Below, piece by piece: positions 1-8,600 of a stretch of DNA of 45,964 nt; positions within the stretch are counted from its first letter, which is position 1, and every line of letters begins with the position of its first letter. A model generated the notes under the pieces. It worked only from the letters and a program-made list of their open reading frames with translations, ran no database searches and had not been told where the DNA came from. The position numbers and the translations under genes are program-made. Source of the stretch: Fimenecus sp045631225 (GTDB taxonomy: Bacteria > Bacillota > Clostridia > Oscillospirales > Acutalibacteraceae); NCBI GenBank assembly GCA_045631225.1, contig JAZQUG010000035.1, forward strand, positions 1 to 45,964, written 5' to 3'.

Positions 1-118
1 CGGCAGGTGAGACTTAGCTGTCTGCGAAGCAGACTGAGGGGTAGTCAACTATACTATTAAACTATCTCTCCCTCCGTCAAAATCAAAGATTTTGCCACCT
101 CCCTCGTCAGAGGGAGGC
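1..118. repeat. Palindrome-rich intergenic repeat at left edge
   Basis: Three short perfect hairpins follow one another: GTCTGC/GCAGAC at 20-34, CAAAATC/GATTTTG at 78-94 and CCTCCCTC/GAGGGAGG at 98-117. This layout resembles the interspersed palindromic repeats common between genes of gut Clostridia. No gene is visible. The left side is cut by the window, so the true boundary is unknown. Confidence 0.55.
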
Positions 119-189
119 ATAGATACATAATTTATCTCCCCTACAAATTATAATTTGACAATTAAATTGCAAGTTATAACTTAAACATC

Positions 190-218
190 TTGACAGTAAA
201 TATGCCTTGTGATATACT
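190..218 (+). promoter_or_regulatory. SigA-type promoter of the SCIFF operon
   Basis: TTGACA at 190-195 and TATACT at 213-218 are separated by 17 bp. Transcription should begin near 225, about 40 bp before the SCIFF start codon. A ribosome binding site (CAGGAGA, about 249-255) follows. Confidence 0.75.
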
Positions 219-263
219 CTTTTATGTAAATATTTGAAATTATTCAGACAGGAGATTATTCAA

Positions 264-413
264 ATGGAAAGAATTAAGACAATTGAAACAAGAGATTTAA
301 AAGAAAGCGCAGTTAAGGGCGGTTGTGGCGAATGTCAGACATCTTGCCAGTCAGCTTGCAAGACATCTTGTGGTGTTGCTAATCAGCAGTGTGAAAACTG
401 CGAAAGCAAATAA
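264..413 (+). CDS. scfA: SCIFF (six-cysteines-in-forty-five) ranthipeptide precursor
   Basis: This 49-residue peptide has the SCIFF plan: a short charged leader (MERIKTIETRDLKESAVKGG) followed by a cysteine-dense core beginning CGECQTSCQSACKTSC. SCIFF peptides are near-universal in Clostridia and are modified by a dedicated radical SAM enzyme that forms thioether bridges from Cys to a non-adjacent residue, typically Thr. The next gene is that maturase. The start is set by the ATG at 264 with CAGGAGA upstream. The core holds seven cysteines, because ENC near the C-terminus adds one to the usual six. Biological role in the family is poorly settled; links to quorum sensing and metabolism have been proposed. 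Identification is confident from the motif and the neighbour. Confidence 0.93.
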   Translation: MERIKTIETRDLKESAVKGGCGECQTSCQSACKTSCGVANQQCENCESK

Positions 414-435
414 TTAAAAAATCTATTGCTGAAAG

Positions 436-466
436 CAGGTAATGCGTTAGGTATTACCTGTTTTTT
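436..466 (+). terminator. Intrinsic terminator/attenuator between peptide and maturase
   Basis: An 8-bp stem CAGGTAAT/ATTACCTG (436-443, 453-460) with a 9-nt loop is followed directly by six T. It lies between the SCIFF precursor and its maturase, with no second clear promoter in the 74-bp gap. It probably lets most transcripts stop after the small peptide gene while some read into the enzyme gene. Confidence 0.75.
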
Positions 467-487
467 GTTGAAGTGAGTTGTTTTTTT

Positions 488-1861
488 ATGGTACATCAGT
501 ATAAATTAAACGGATATAATATTGTGCTTGATACTTGTTCAGGTTCAGTTCATGTCGTTGACGAAGTTGCTTATGACATTATTTCAATGTACAAGGAAAA
601 AAGCACAGACGAAATTGTAAAATATATTCTCGGAACATACACCAATGAAGAAATTTCAGAACAGGATGTTCTTGAGTGTATTGAAGATGTCAAGAGTCTT
701 GAAAGTGCAGGAAAGCTTTATACTCCTGACACATATGAAGGTATGGCTTTTGATTTCAAGAACAGAAATACTGTTATTAAGGCCCTTTGTCTTCATATTG
801 CTCACACTTGTAACCTTAACTGTGAATACTGCTTTGCAAGTCAGGGTAAATATCACGGTGAAAGAGCATTAATGAGCTTTGAAGTGGGCAAGCGTGCACT
901 TGATTTTCTTATTGAAAATTCAGGTACAAGACGAAATCTTGAGGTTGACTTCTTTGGCGGAGAACCACTTATGAACTGGGACGTTGTGAAGGAACTTGTA
1001 TCTTATGCACGTGTTCAGGAAAAAATTCATAACAAGAATTTCCGTTTCACTCTCACAACAAACGGAATTTTAGTAGATGATGATGTTATTGATTTCTGTA
1101 ACAAGGAAATGAGTAATGTGGTCCTCAGTCTTGATGGTCGTAAGGAAGTTCACGACAGACTCCGTAAGGATTATCAGGGTCGTGGCAGTTATGATATTAT
1201 CGTTCCTAAATTTCAGGAATTTGTTAAACGTCGTGAAGGTAAAAACTATTATATGAGAGGTACATTCACTCATAATAATGTTGACTTTACAAATGATATT
1301 TTCCATATGGCTGATTTAGGCTTTACTGAGCTTAGTATGGAGCCTGTTGTATGCTCACCTGACGATGCAAGTGCTTTGACTGAAAACGACTTACCAATTC
1401 TCTTTGAACAGTACGAAATCCTTGCCAAGGAAATGATTAAGCGTAAAAAAGCAGGAAATGGCTTTACATTCTACCACTATATGCTTGACCTTACAAACGG
1501 TCCTTGCATTTACAAAAGAATTTCAGGCTGTGGCTCAGGTACTGAATATATGGCAGTTACTCCAACAGGTGACCTTTATCCTTGCCACCAGTTTGTTGGT
1601 GATACAAAGTATCTCCTTGGCAACATCTGGGACGGTGTTACTAACAAGGACATTCAGAATGAATTCAAGCTTTGTAATGCTTATGCTAGACCGGAATGTG
1701 ATGACTGTTGGGCAAAACTTTACTGTTCCGGTGGTTGTGCAGCTAACTCATACCACGCATCAGGAAAAATCACAGGTATTTACGAATATGGTTGTGAGCT
1801 TTTCAAAAAGCGAATTGAATGTGCTGTTATGATTCAAGTCGCAGAAAACTATGATAAATAA
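488..1861 (+). CDS. scfB: SCIFF radical SAM maturase
   Basis: This radical SAM/SPASM enzyme installs thioether crosslinks in the SCIFF peptide. The SAM-cluster motif CNLNCEYC (CX3CX2C; Cys108, 112, 115 from the chosen start) lies in the middle, preceded by an N-terminal RiPP-recognition-like region (about residues 1-95). The C-terminal SPASM region has the cysteine sets CGSG, YPCHQ, CDDC and YCSGGCAAN. The ATG at 488 is chosen because MVHQYKLNGYNIVLD matches the family's N-terminus; a GTG at 473 would add five residues. At 457 residues it has the normal family length. It sits 74 bp after the precursor, past an attenuator-like hairpin. Cytoplasmic, oxygen-sensitive [4Fe-4S] enzyme expected. 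Confidence 0.95.
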   Translation: MVHQYKLNGYNIVLDTCSGSVHVVDEVAYDIISMYKEKSTDEIVKYILGTYTNEEISEQDVLECIEDVKSLESAGKLYTPDTYEGMAFDFKNRNTVIKALCLHIAHTCNLNCEYCFASQGKYHGERALMSFEVGKRALDFLIENSGTRRNLEVDFFGGEPLMNWDVVKELVSYARVQEKIHNKNFRFTLTTNGILVDDDVIDFCNKEMSNVVLSLDGRKEVHDRLRKDYQGRGSYDIIVPKFQEFVKRREGKNYYMRGTFTHNNVDFTNDIFHMADLGFTELSMEPVVCSPDDASALTENDLPILFEQYEILAKEMIKRKKAGNGFTFYHYMLDLTNGPCIYKRISGCGSGTEYMAVTPTGDLYPCHQFVGDTKYLLGNIWDGVTNKDIQNEFKLCNAYARPECDDCWAKLYCSGGCAANSYHASGKITGIYEYGCELFKKRIECAVMIQVAENYDK

Positions 1862-1872
1862 GGAATAAAAAT

Positions 1873-3201
1873 ATGAACACACCAATTTATGACTTTGTGC
1901 AGAATTACATTAAAAGTAATACTGCCCGACTGCATATGCCGGGTCATAAGGGTGTGTCTTTTTTAGGTCCTGAAGCCTTTGATATTACTGAAATCCGAGG
2001 TGCTGACGAGCTTTATGCACCAACAGGAATTATCCGTGAAAGTGAAGAAAATGCTACCCACCTTTTTGGTACTTCCAAAACTGTTTATTCTGCAGGTGGC
2101 TCAAGCCAGAGTATCAATGTAATGCTTTATTTAGCATATTTGAGAGCAGATAAAACAAAAAGACCTTTTGTACTTGCAGGGCGAAATGCTCACAAATCAT
2201 TTATCTATGCTCTTGCAAAGCTTGACAGTGATGTGGAATGGCTTTATCCTGAAACTTCCGACAGTATATGCAGTTGTATCATTACTGCCCAAATTCTTGA
2301 AAAGAAACTAAATGAGCTTTCACACAAACCTTTTGCCATTTATATCACAAGTCCTGATTATTTAGGTGGTATGAGTGATATAAAAAGTCTCTCAGAAGTT
2401 TGCAAGAAACACGATATACCTTTACTTGTTGATAACGCTCACGGAAGTTATCTTAAATTCTGTCCTCACGATATGCACCCAATAAGTCTTGGAGCTGATA
2501 TGTGTTGCGATTCTGCACACAAAACATTGCCTGTACTTACAGGTGGCGGTTATCTTCACATAGCAAAGGATGACAAGTACAATTTTTCACAAGATGCTAT
2601 AAATGCTATGGCGATTTTCGGCTCTACAAGTCCATCGTATCTGATATTACAATCTCTTGACCTTTGCAACAGATACATTCACGGAAATATTAAAGAAGAT
2701 TTGTCAGTTTGCATTCAAAAATGTAATGGAATTAAGAAATATATGGATGAAATTGGTATTCCTAACACATCCTCTGAGCCATTAAAAATTACTGCAGATT
2801 TTCGTGGTATTAATTTGGATTCAGAATGTATTTTTAGTGAAATCGGCATTGAATATGAGTATTTTGACGGTGACTTTGCAGTGTTTATGGTCACCCCACA
2901 GAACTCGGATAATGATTTTTCAAAGCTTAAAAAGTTATCTGAAACCATAGGTAAAGTCAAGAAAACTAATGTCACTGATATTCATTTTCCGCAAACAGAA
3001 AGAGTTTTGACAATTCGTGAAGCTGTTTTTACTGAAAATGAAGAAATTAATGTGAATAATGCTCTGCACAGAATATGTGCAAGTCCTGCTGTTTCTTGTC
3101 CTCCTGCTATACCGATTGCAGTAAGTGGCGAAAGAATAACATCAGAACATATTGAACTATTTAACAAATATAAAATAGAAAAAATCTTAGTTACGAAATA
3201 A
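1873..3201 (+). CDS. PLP-dependent Orn/Lys/Arg decarboxylase family protein
   Basis: This is a fold-type I PLP enzyme of the Orn/Lys/Arg decarboxylase (group III) family. The N-terminus TARLHMPGHKG is the family signature, and the cofactor lysine is in DSAHKTLPVLTGGG (His216-Lys217). At 442 residues it is the short, wingless form seen in many Firmicutes (YaaO/SpeA-like) rather than the roughly 700-residue enterobacterial form. Substrate (arginine, lysine or ornithine) cannot be told from sequence. It starts 11 bp after the SCIFF maturase stop with AAGGA upstream, so it is probably cotranscribed. A link between polyamine-type metabolism and the SCIFF operon is inference from position only. Confidence 0.88.
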   Translation: MNTPIYDFVQNYIKSNTARLHMPGHKGVSFLGPEAFDITEIRGADELYAPTGIIRESEENATHLFGTSKTVYSAGGSSQSINVMLYLAYLRADKTKRPFVLAGRNAHKSFIYALAKLDSDVEWLYPETSDSICSCIITAQILEKKLNELSHKPFAIYITSPDYLGGMSDIKSLSEVCKKHDIPLLVDNAHGSYLKFCPHDMHPISLGADMCCDSAHKTLPVLTGGGYLHIAKDDKYNFSQDAINAMAIFGSTSPSYLILQSLDLCNRYIHGNIKEDLSVCIQKCNGIKKYMDEIGIPNTSSEPLKITADFRGINLDSECIFSEIGIEYEYFDGDFAVFMVTPQNSDNDFSKLKKLSETIGKVKKTNVTDIHFPQTERVLTIREAVFTENEEINVNNALHRICASPAVSCPPAIPIAVSGERITSEHIELFNKYKIEKILVTK

Positions 3202-3225
3202 GAATTCATTAAGGTGGTATATTTT

Positions 3226-4137
3226 ATGAAAACTAAAAAGTCATTAGCGTTGTTACTCTCTCTTATTATGGTATTTTCTTTAGTTGGTTGTGGCAAGGAT
3301 GAAAAAACAGAAGTTCCTGAAGAAAGCACTCCTGATACAACAGTTCAGGATGTAGTTGAGGAAATTACTGATGAAGCTACTGATGTTGACAATACTGACT
3401 TATCTGACAGCGTTGAGGAATCAACTACCGAAAGCGAAAATACAAGTGCAGAAAATCAGAATGATGAAGATGAAAGCAGTACAGCCGCTACAGAAGAAAC
3501 AACAGGGCTTTCCGATGACCCTGCTGATTGGTCAAAGGAGCAGATAGTTGAAGAATACAAAAAAGCCGCTATTCAGTCACATTCATCCACAAAAACAAAT
3601 CACGAGGTCAAAATCACAAGTATCTCCGTTAATAATGGTCAGTTCGAAGGTTTTTTTGATTTCATAATGTCAATTATGTCAAAATTTCTTGCTAACAACA
3701 CAGAGGATAAGGACGGAATTACAGGCGGATACAAAAACCTTATGGCATCTGATGTAAAATCAGCAAAGGCATATAAAATCGGTGATAAGATTGCCATTGA
3801 AATGGTTATGAATGACCAGACCTCCGGTATGAAGGAGGATGCAAACAGCGGCAGCGTAGGACATGCTATTACTACCGTCGGAGACATCAGCGATGTTGTA
3901 AATCAGTTCAAGGATTTGGGACTTCCCCTTGAACTTAACGAAAAGGCAACAAAAATTTATTACACAAATCCTACTGTTAAGATTGTTATGGACAGCAACG
4001 GAAAAATCCTTAACGGCACTTGGAAATATACAGTAGAAATCCGAATGGATGACTATAAGGCATTCGGTAAAAAGGTTGAAACAACATCAATTGTGATGGA
4101 CAATATTCTTACCGTAAATGGTGGTTTCAAAAAATAA
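3226..4137 (+). CDS. Putative lipoprotein, acidic Ser/Thr/Glu-rich linker
   Basis: The N-terminus has a basic start, a hydrophobic stretch and a lipobox LVGC (Cys22), so the product should be a lipid-anchored extracellular protein of 303 residues. Residues about 23-100 are a low-complexity acidic linker rich in Glu, Asp, Ser and Thr. The remainder (about 105-303) is a globular domain I do not recognise, with alternating hydrophobic/polar segments suggesting beta structure. The ATG at 3226 is preferred over an upstream in-frame GTG at 3214 because AAGGTGG (3211-3217) is the ribosome binding site. It lies 24 bp after the decarboxylase and ends 19 bp before a strong terminator, so it is probably the last gene of the SCIFF operon. 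Confidence 0.8.
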   Translation: MKTKKSLALLLSLIMVFSLVGCGKDEKTEVPEESTPDTTVQDVVEEITDEATDVDNTDLSDSVEESTTESENTSAENQNDEDESSTAATEETTGLSDDPADWSKEQIVEEYKKAAIQSHSSTKTNHEVKITSISVNNGQFEGFFDFIMSIMSKFLANNTEDKDGITGGYKNLMASDVKSAKAYKIGDKIAIEMVMNDQTSGMKEDANSGSVGHAITTVGDISDVVNQFKDLGLPLELNEKATKIYYTNPTVKIVMDSNGKILNGTWKYTVEIRMDDYKAFGKKVETTSIVMDNILTVNGGFKK

Positions 4138-4156
4138 TCCTGTGAAATGATATAAA

Positions 4157-4196
4157 AAAGCTGACTGAAACGAGAAAATCAGTCAGCTTTATTTTT
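4157..4196 (+). terminator. Rho-independent terminator of the SCIFF operon
   Basis: A perfect 12-bp stem AAAGCTGACTGA/TCAGTCAGCTTT (4157-4168, 4179-4190) is followed by ATTTTT. Because of the A-run on the other side, it can also serve the convergent minus-strand gene ending at 4206. Confidence 0.9.
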
Positions 4197-4205
4197 ATGC
4201 TTATG

Positions 4206-5558
4206 TTATTTATCGGAATCCATTTTCTTAATGATTTGTTCGTACGGCATAACCATACCTTCATTCATACGGTTACCCATTTTCGAAAGAATTTTTTCAT
4301 TTGAGAGCAATGCACCAACAGCATACATAAGGAATGTTTTACCCTTATTCTTATGCGGAAAATCGTAAATTCCCTGTTTCTTATAGAATTTATGGTCAGC
4401 CTTCATCATACCACGCATCTGATAAATAAGGTCACGGAAGATTTTCATACCACCTACACCCCAGAAGTTAGCAGGTGCTGTATGCTGAGTTTCAAGTGCA
4501 AAATTAAGAGTTTTTGCAAGTGTGTCAATTTCCTTATCAGTATTACATTCATCAGTTGCAACATATGACAAGAAATTTCCTCCTGTCTCAGCACGAGCCT
4601 CAATAATATTGCGAAGGTTGATTTCTTTTGAATATTCACCTGAAACAATGTAGCCAACAGGCATACCAACAGTCAATGTTCGATGACCGTTACAGAAATT
4701 TCTATCATCATACATCTTAAAACGAACACCCATTGAATGGTCAGAAATACTGAATGCATATACAATTGAGTCTGCCTTCTGAATATTTTCACGAAGGAAT
4801 GTATCGAATCCGTCTTTATATACACATTTTTCGGTTACTGCACATCGCATACAACCAAGACATCCGCCTGAAAACGGAAATTCTGAAATGTTGACTACTC
4901 GTGTTTTATATGGAAAAACATTTTGGAAGCGTTCAATCATTTTACTGAGATTAGAATCAGAGTTTGTTTCGTCTGTAAGAATAAGAACATCCTTATCAGT
5001 TTTTTGATTGCTTATTTGTGGTGCCGATGTAGCAGACACCTGAGAATAACTGCTTTCAACCTCAGTTGCAGATGTATAAACCTCTTCTTTTACAGACCAG
5101 ATAAATCTTTGGAAGAACTTTTCAGCATCTTCCCTACCCTTTGCTTCAAGCAAGTCCTCCATATCTGCAGAAAGTCCACGGATATATCTCATACCCATAT
5201 CAAGTGAGTTTTCCTCAATATATTTATGTGCTGTTACATCATAAAAATGCTTTGATGTTGAAATCTGAGTTGCATACTTATCCTTAAGGTCAACACCATT
5301 TGACTTAATAAGCCCAATAAATCTGTGAAGCTGTGCAGGTGCTAAAAAAGTATATACGGGATAAGAAAAGAGCACTGCATCTGCACCTTCAAGCAATTCC
5401 TTTGCCTGTGCAAAATTCTTTTCAAGTGCTTTGATTTTCTGTCCTGCATGGAGAACTTCAAATTCATGTTCAGGATATTTTTTCTGCAAATACAAAACAG
5501 TCTGAAGTGTAACGCTGTATTTACCCTTAGGACTACCATTGATAACCGCTATTTTCAT
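4206..5558 (-). CDS. Tandem flavodoxin-fold NAD(P)H/FMN oxidoreductase-like protein
   Basis: The 450-residue protein has two flavodoxin-like domains. The first (about 1-165) starts MKIAVINGSPKG, the FMN-phosphate-binding start of NADPH-dependent FMN reductases, followed by SYPVYTFLAPAQLHRF. A linker (about 165-187) leads to a second domain (DVLILTDETNSDSN onward) with a cysteine cluster GGCLGCMRCAVTEKC (Cys233, 236, 239, 245), as in iron-sulfur flavoproteins. The C-terminal 90 residues are helical and of unknown role. It likely transfers electrons to an unknown acceptor in the cytoplasm. The start has AGGAAG upstream. It stands alone on the minus strand between two plus-strand operons. Confidence 0.8.
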   Translation of the reverse strand: MKIAVINGSPKGKYSVTLQTVLYLQKKYPEHEFEVLHAGQKIKALEKNFAQAKELLEGADAVLFSYPVYTFLAPAQLHRFIGLIKSNGVDLKDKYATQISTSKHFYDVTAHKYIEENSLDMGMRYIRGLSADMEDLLEAKGREDAEKFFQRFIWSVKEEVYTSATEVESSYSQVSATSAPQISNQKTDKDVLILTDETNSDSNLSKMIERFQNVFPYKTRVVNISEFPFSGGCLGCMRCAVTEKCVYKDGFDTFLRENIQKADSIVYAFSISDHSMGVRFKMYDDRNFCNGHRTLTVGMPVGYIVSGEYSKEINLRNIIEARAETGGNFLSYVATDECNTDKEIDTLAKTLNFALETQHTAPANFWGVGGMKIFRDLIYQMRGMMKADHKFYKKQGIYDFPHKNKGKTFLMYAVGALLSNEKILSKMGNRMNEGMVMPYEQIIKKMDSDK

Positions 5559-5640
5559 AGTAAACTTCCTTTTTCAAATCTTTTTATCATTATATCATTA
5601 ATCACAAAACATTTCAATTGTCAATTAAACAATTACACTA

Positions 5641-5669
5641 TTGTAATATCGGAAAATAAATGATAAAAT
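5641..5669 (+). promoter_or_regulatory. Probable SigA promoter
   Basis: TTGTAA (5641-5646) and TAAAAT (5664-5669) with a 17-bp spacer precede the phosphodiesterase gene; AAAAGGAG follows at 5676-5683. Confidence 0.5.
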
Positions 5670-5692
5670 GAGTGTAAAAGGAGTTGGTTTAT

Positions 5693-6676
5693 ATGAAAAA
5701 GAAAATTTTAGGTATTGTTGCTGTACTTTTAGTAATAGTAGGAATTACCCTTATTTTTACCGTTGCTATTCCAAAACTTGAATACGCAAGAGATTCAGCC
5801 GATACCGAAGAATTATTCAGACAGAATGTAGCTTTGGTGGGTTATGAAAATACTATTGAAACTGCTATCCCACAGACTGAAATTTACAATATGATAAAAA
5901 ACCATTTTGAAAGTGAACTCCCTGAAGGCAAGACTGAAAAGAAAGCAATTATTATCGGTTATGACGGTTGTCGTGCAGATGTGCTTAAAGAAATGCGAGA
6001 TGAAAAGAGTGCAGTTTCTACTTTGCTTCACGAGGGTGCATCAATTAATCTTGCATATTGCGGTGGTGTGAACTATCCTGCAGAAAATACTCAGAAGACT
6101 TCAACTGCACCGGGTTGGTGTTCAATTCTTACAGGCAAATGGGCAGATGAGCACGGTATTACTGCAAATGGTATCACAAAAACAATAGAACCAAAAACAC
6201 TCTTAACAACACTTACTGAAGAAAAAACAATCGACAGCGCTTCTTTTATCACAAAATGGAAAGGTCATTTTGATAAAAAGGATGCTACATATAACGATGA
6301 AAAAGCATACTGCGAAGAGAAAAATCTTAATGTAGCTTTTAACAGATTAGAAAACGATGTTGCTTCTTATGAATATACATTAAATGAAGTAAGTAAAAAG
6401 GATTGTGCTGATTTTATCTTCGTAATTTATGAACCAACTGATTCAACAGGTCATGATTATGGTTTCACAATCAACAATCCAAGATATAAAGAAGCTTTCC
6501 AGATTGCAGACCAGTATGGTGCTGATACAATTAGTGCCATCCAGGAAAGAGAAACTTATGAAACTGAAGACTGGCTTATTATCGTAACTTCTGACCATGG
6601 CGGATTTAAAAGAGAACACGGATACGAAAGTATTCAGGAAAGAATGACATTTATCGTATCAAACAAGGAATTCTAA
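5693..6676 (+). CDS. Membrane-anchored type I phosphodiesterase/nucleotide pyrophosphatase-like protein
   Basis: The protein belongs to the alkaline-phosphatase-like superfamily. Residues about 1-22 form one hydrophobic segment after a basic MKKK, so the catalytic domain should face outside. Metal and nucleophile signatures are in order: IIIGYDGCRAD (metal Asp), TSTAPGWCSILTG (Ser/Thr nucleophile region), EPTDSTGHDYG (Asp and His ligands) and VTSDHGG (Asp-His pair). It is 327 residues, near the compact end of the family. The ATG at 5693 has AAAAGGAG at the right distance; an in-frame TTG at 5684 overlaps that site. It is followed after 1 bp by a glycosidase-like gene. Substrate unknown; extracellular phosphodiesters or phosphoglycans are possible. 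Confidence 0.82.
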   Translation: MKKKILGIVAVLLVIVGITLIFTVAIPKLEYARDSADTEELFRQNVALVGYENTIETAIPQTEIYNMIKNHFESELPEGKTEKKAIIIGYDGCRADVLKEMRDEKSAVSTLLHEGASINLAYCGGVNYPAENTQKTSTAPGWCSILTGKWADEHGITANGITKTIEPKTLLTTLTEEKTIDSASFITKWKGHFDKKDATYNDEKAYCEEKNLNVAFNRLENDVASYEYTLNEVSKKDCADFIFVIYEPTDSTGHDYGFTINNPRYKEAFQIADQYGADTISAIQERETYETEDWLIIVTSDHGGFKREHGYESIQERMTFIVSNKEF

Positions 6677-6677
6677 A

Positions 6678-7634
6678 ATGAAAAATATTTCTTTTGAACA
6701 ACTGAACAATGCTCAATTCAAGCTTTTTGATAGTAATCCTGTAATCAGAAATCCTTTGGATAGCTTTGTTATTGCTGACCCCAGTGTACTTACTCCCGAT
6801 GTGTCACACGATGGCAAATGGCACTTATTCTGCCACACATTTTTTGGTGTTTACAGATATGAAAGTACAGACGGAATAAGCTTTAAAAATACAGGCAAAA
6901 TCGTTAATCGTGCTATGCGACCAAACATAAATTATATTAACGGCAAGTACTACCTTTTCTATGAGCGAACACGACCGGTTATTTTTAATCTTTTAAGTCT
7001 TGTGGGTGCTAAATGGAAATCAGAAATTTACTGTGTTGAGTCAACTGACTTGAAAAATTGGTCAAAGCCATATCTCGTAATCGGAAAAACACGTGATTAT
7101 GAGGAATGTAAATACGGAATTGCGATTTCCAATCCATTTTTAATGAGTACTGAAAATGGTTACAGAATGTATTATTCCTGCGGACAGACATTCATTAAGG
7201 ACTGTGGCTTCTGTGAACCCACACACATAAGCTTTGCTGAAAGCAAAAGTATAACAAATGGCTTTGTGTCAAGAGAAGAACCAATTATCAGCCCTGACAA
7301 AAATGTGGAATATCTCAATCTTTGTTCAGGTTGTTTAAAGGTGTATAAGCTGAAAGATTGCTATATAGGACTTCAGAATGGACTTTATGAAAAAAACGGA
7401 AAAAGTCACTCTGCAATTATGCTTTTAAAATCAGATGACGGAATTAACTTTGAATTTGTAAAGCCGTTTTTAGTGCCACAAATTCAAGGAAACAGCCATT
7501 GGATGGAGCAATATGTATATGCTTGTTGTCTTACATATTACAAAGGTAAATTAAGACTTTATTTCAATGCACGAAATGTGTCAAACAACCTTACCGGCAG
7601 AGAATGTATAGGAATTTATGAGGCAGAAATATGA
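6678..7634 (+). CDS. GH43/GH32-like five-bladed beta-propeller protein
   Basis: The sequence has the repeating blade pattern of the GH32/43/62/68/130 propellers: ADPSVL near the N-terminus (candidate catalytic Asp), DGKWHLFCHTFFGVYRYESTDG, INGKYYLFYER, STDLKNWSKPYLV and KGKLRLYFNAR. No signal peptide is seen, so it probably acts inside the cell. It starts 1 bp after the phosphodiesterase gene and overlaps the next glycosidase gene by 4 bp (ATGA), so all three should be translationally coupled. A glycoside hydrolase or phosphorylase-like role on a short oligosaccharide is inferred; the exact family cannot be fixed by eye. Confidence 0.75.
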   Translation: MKNISFEQLNNAQFKLFDSNPVIRNPLDSFVIADPSVLTPDVSHDGKWHLFCHTFFGVYRYESTDGISFKNTGKIVNRAMRPNINYINGKYYLFYERTRPVIFNLLSLVGAKWKSEIYCVESTDLKNWSKPYLVIGKTRDYEECKYGIAISNPFLMSTENGYRMYYSCGQTFIKDCGFCEPTHISFAESKSITNGFVSREEPIISPDKNVEYLNLCSGCLKVYKLKDCYIGLQNGLYEKNGKSHSAIMLLKSDDGINFEFVKPFLVPQIQGNSHWMEQYVYACCLTYYKGKLRLYFNARNVSNNLTGRECIGIYEAEI

Positions 7635-8503
7635 GAAAAACTATTTTAAAAAATAAAGATATTAATATCCGTGACCCTTTTATTCTCTTTGAAGACGGAA
7701 AATATTATATGTATGGAACAAGAGCACGGTTTTTCGGTATAAAGGTTGGCGGATTTGATGTTTATACATCAACTGACCTTGAAAACTGGAGTAAACCACA
7801 CGAATGTTTCAACTCTAAAAAATACAGAATGAATACGGCAGTAAACTGGGCTCCTGAAGTACATAAATACAATGGTGCTTACTATATGTTTGCCACATTC
7901 ACACGCAAATCCAACAAGTTAAGAGGTACATTCATATTAAAGGCTGACAACCCTCTCGGACCTTTTGAGCCACACAGTAACGGTGTTGTCACACCTGAGG
8001 AATGGGAATGTCTTGATGGCACACTTTATATAAATCGTGATGGCAAGCCTTATATCATTTTCTGCCATGAACACACACAGATTATTGACGGAACAATCTG
8101 TTATGCTCCGTTAAATGATGACCTTACTGCTCCAATCGGTGAACCTGTGACACTTTTCAAGGCTTCATCTCCATATTGGGCAGATAAAAGCAAGCACCCA
8201 AAGGAACATCGCATAACAGACGGACCATTTATGTATCGTTCAAAAACTGATGAGCTTTTCATGCTCTGGTCAACATTTATCAAAGGTAAATATGCAGAGT
8301 GTCTTGTTAAGTTCAATGGTGGCGAAATAGGAATGGACTTTACTCACCTGCCACCTATGATTGACAACGATGGTGGTCACGGAATGGTGTTCAAGGATGA
8401 TGAAAAATTCTATCTCACATTCCACTCACCTAACCAGACCGGTTTTGAACACCCAAGATTCATTGAAATTGAAGATATTGGCGATAATATTGTACTGAAA
8501 TAA
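7631..8503 (+). CDS. GH43 family glycoside hydrolase
   Basis: This 290-residue protein shows the GH43 pattern more clearly than its neighbour. NIRDPFILFEDGKYYMYGT carries the general-base Asp, NWAPEVHKYNGAYYMFATF is the WAPE-type blade, and LDGTLYINRDGKPYIIFCHE supplies a candidate acidic residue. There is no signal peptide. GH43 enzymes typically act on arabinofuranosyl or xylosyl linkages of plant cell-wall glycans; the actual substrate is not known. Its start overlaps the stop of the preceding propeller gene. Together with the upstream extracytoplasmic phosphodiesterase it forms a small operon that may process a decorated plant or host glycan. Confidence 0.85.
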   Translation: MRKTILKNKDINIRDPFILFEDGKYYMYGTRARFFGIKVGGFDVYTSTDLENWSKPHECFNSKKYRMNTAVNWAPEVHKYNGAYYMFATFTRKSNKLRGTFILKADNPLGPFEPHSNGVVTPEEWECLDGTLYINRDGKPYIIFCHEHTQIIDGTICYAPLNDDLTAPIGEPVTLFKASSPYWADKSKHPKEHRITDGPFMYRSKTDELFMLWSTFIKGKYAECLVKFNGGEIGMDFTHLPPMIDNDGGHGMVFKDDEKFYLTFHSPNQTGFEHPRFIEIEDIGDNIVLK

Positions 8504-8529
8504 TCGTTTTTTCAAATTTCTGTATTCTA

Positions 8530-8558
8530 TTGAAAATTATTGTTAATAGGTATATAAT
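8530..8558 (+). promoter_or_regulatory. SigA-type promoter
   Basis: TTGAAA (8530-8535) and TATAAT (8553-8558) with a 17-bp spacer lie about 43 bp before the ketopantoate-reductase-like gene. Confidence 0.7.
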
Positions 8559-8600
8559 TACTTTGATAAAAAAATAACACATTTGAAATGGGGTTTATGT

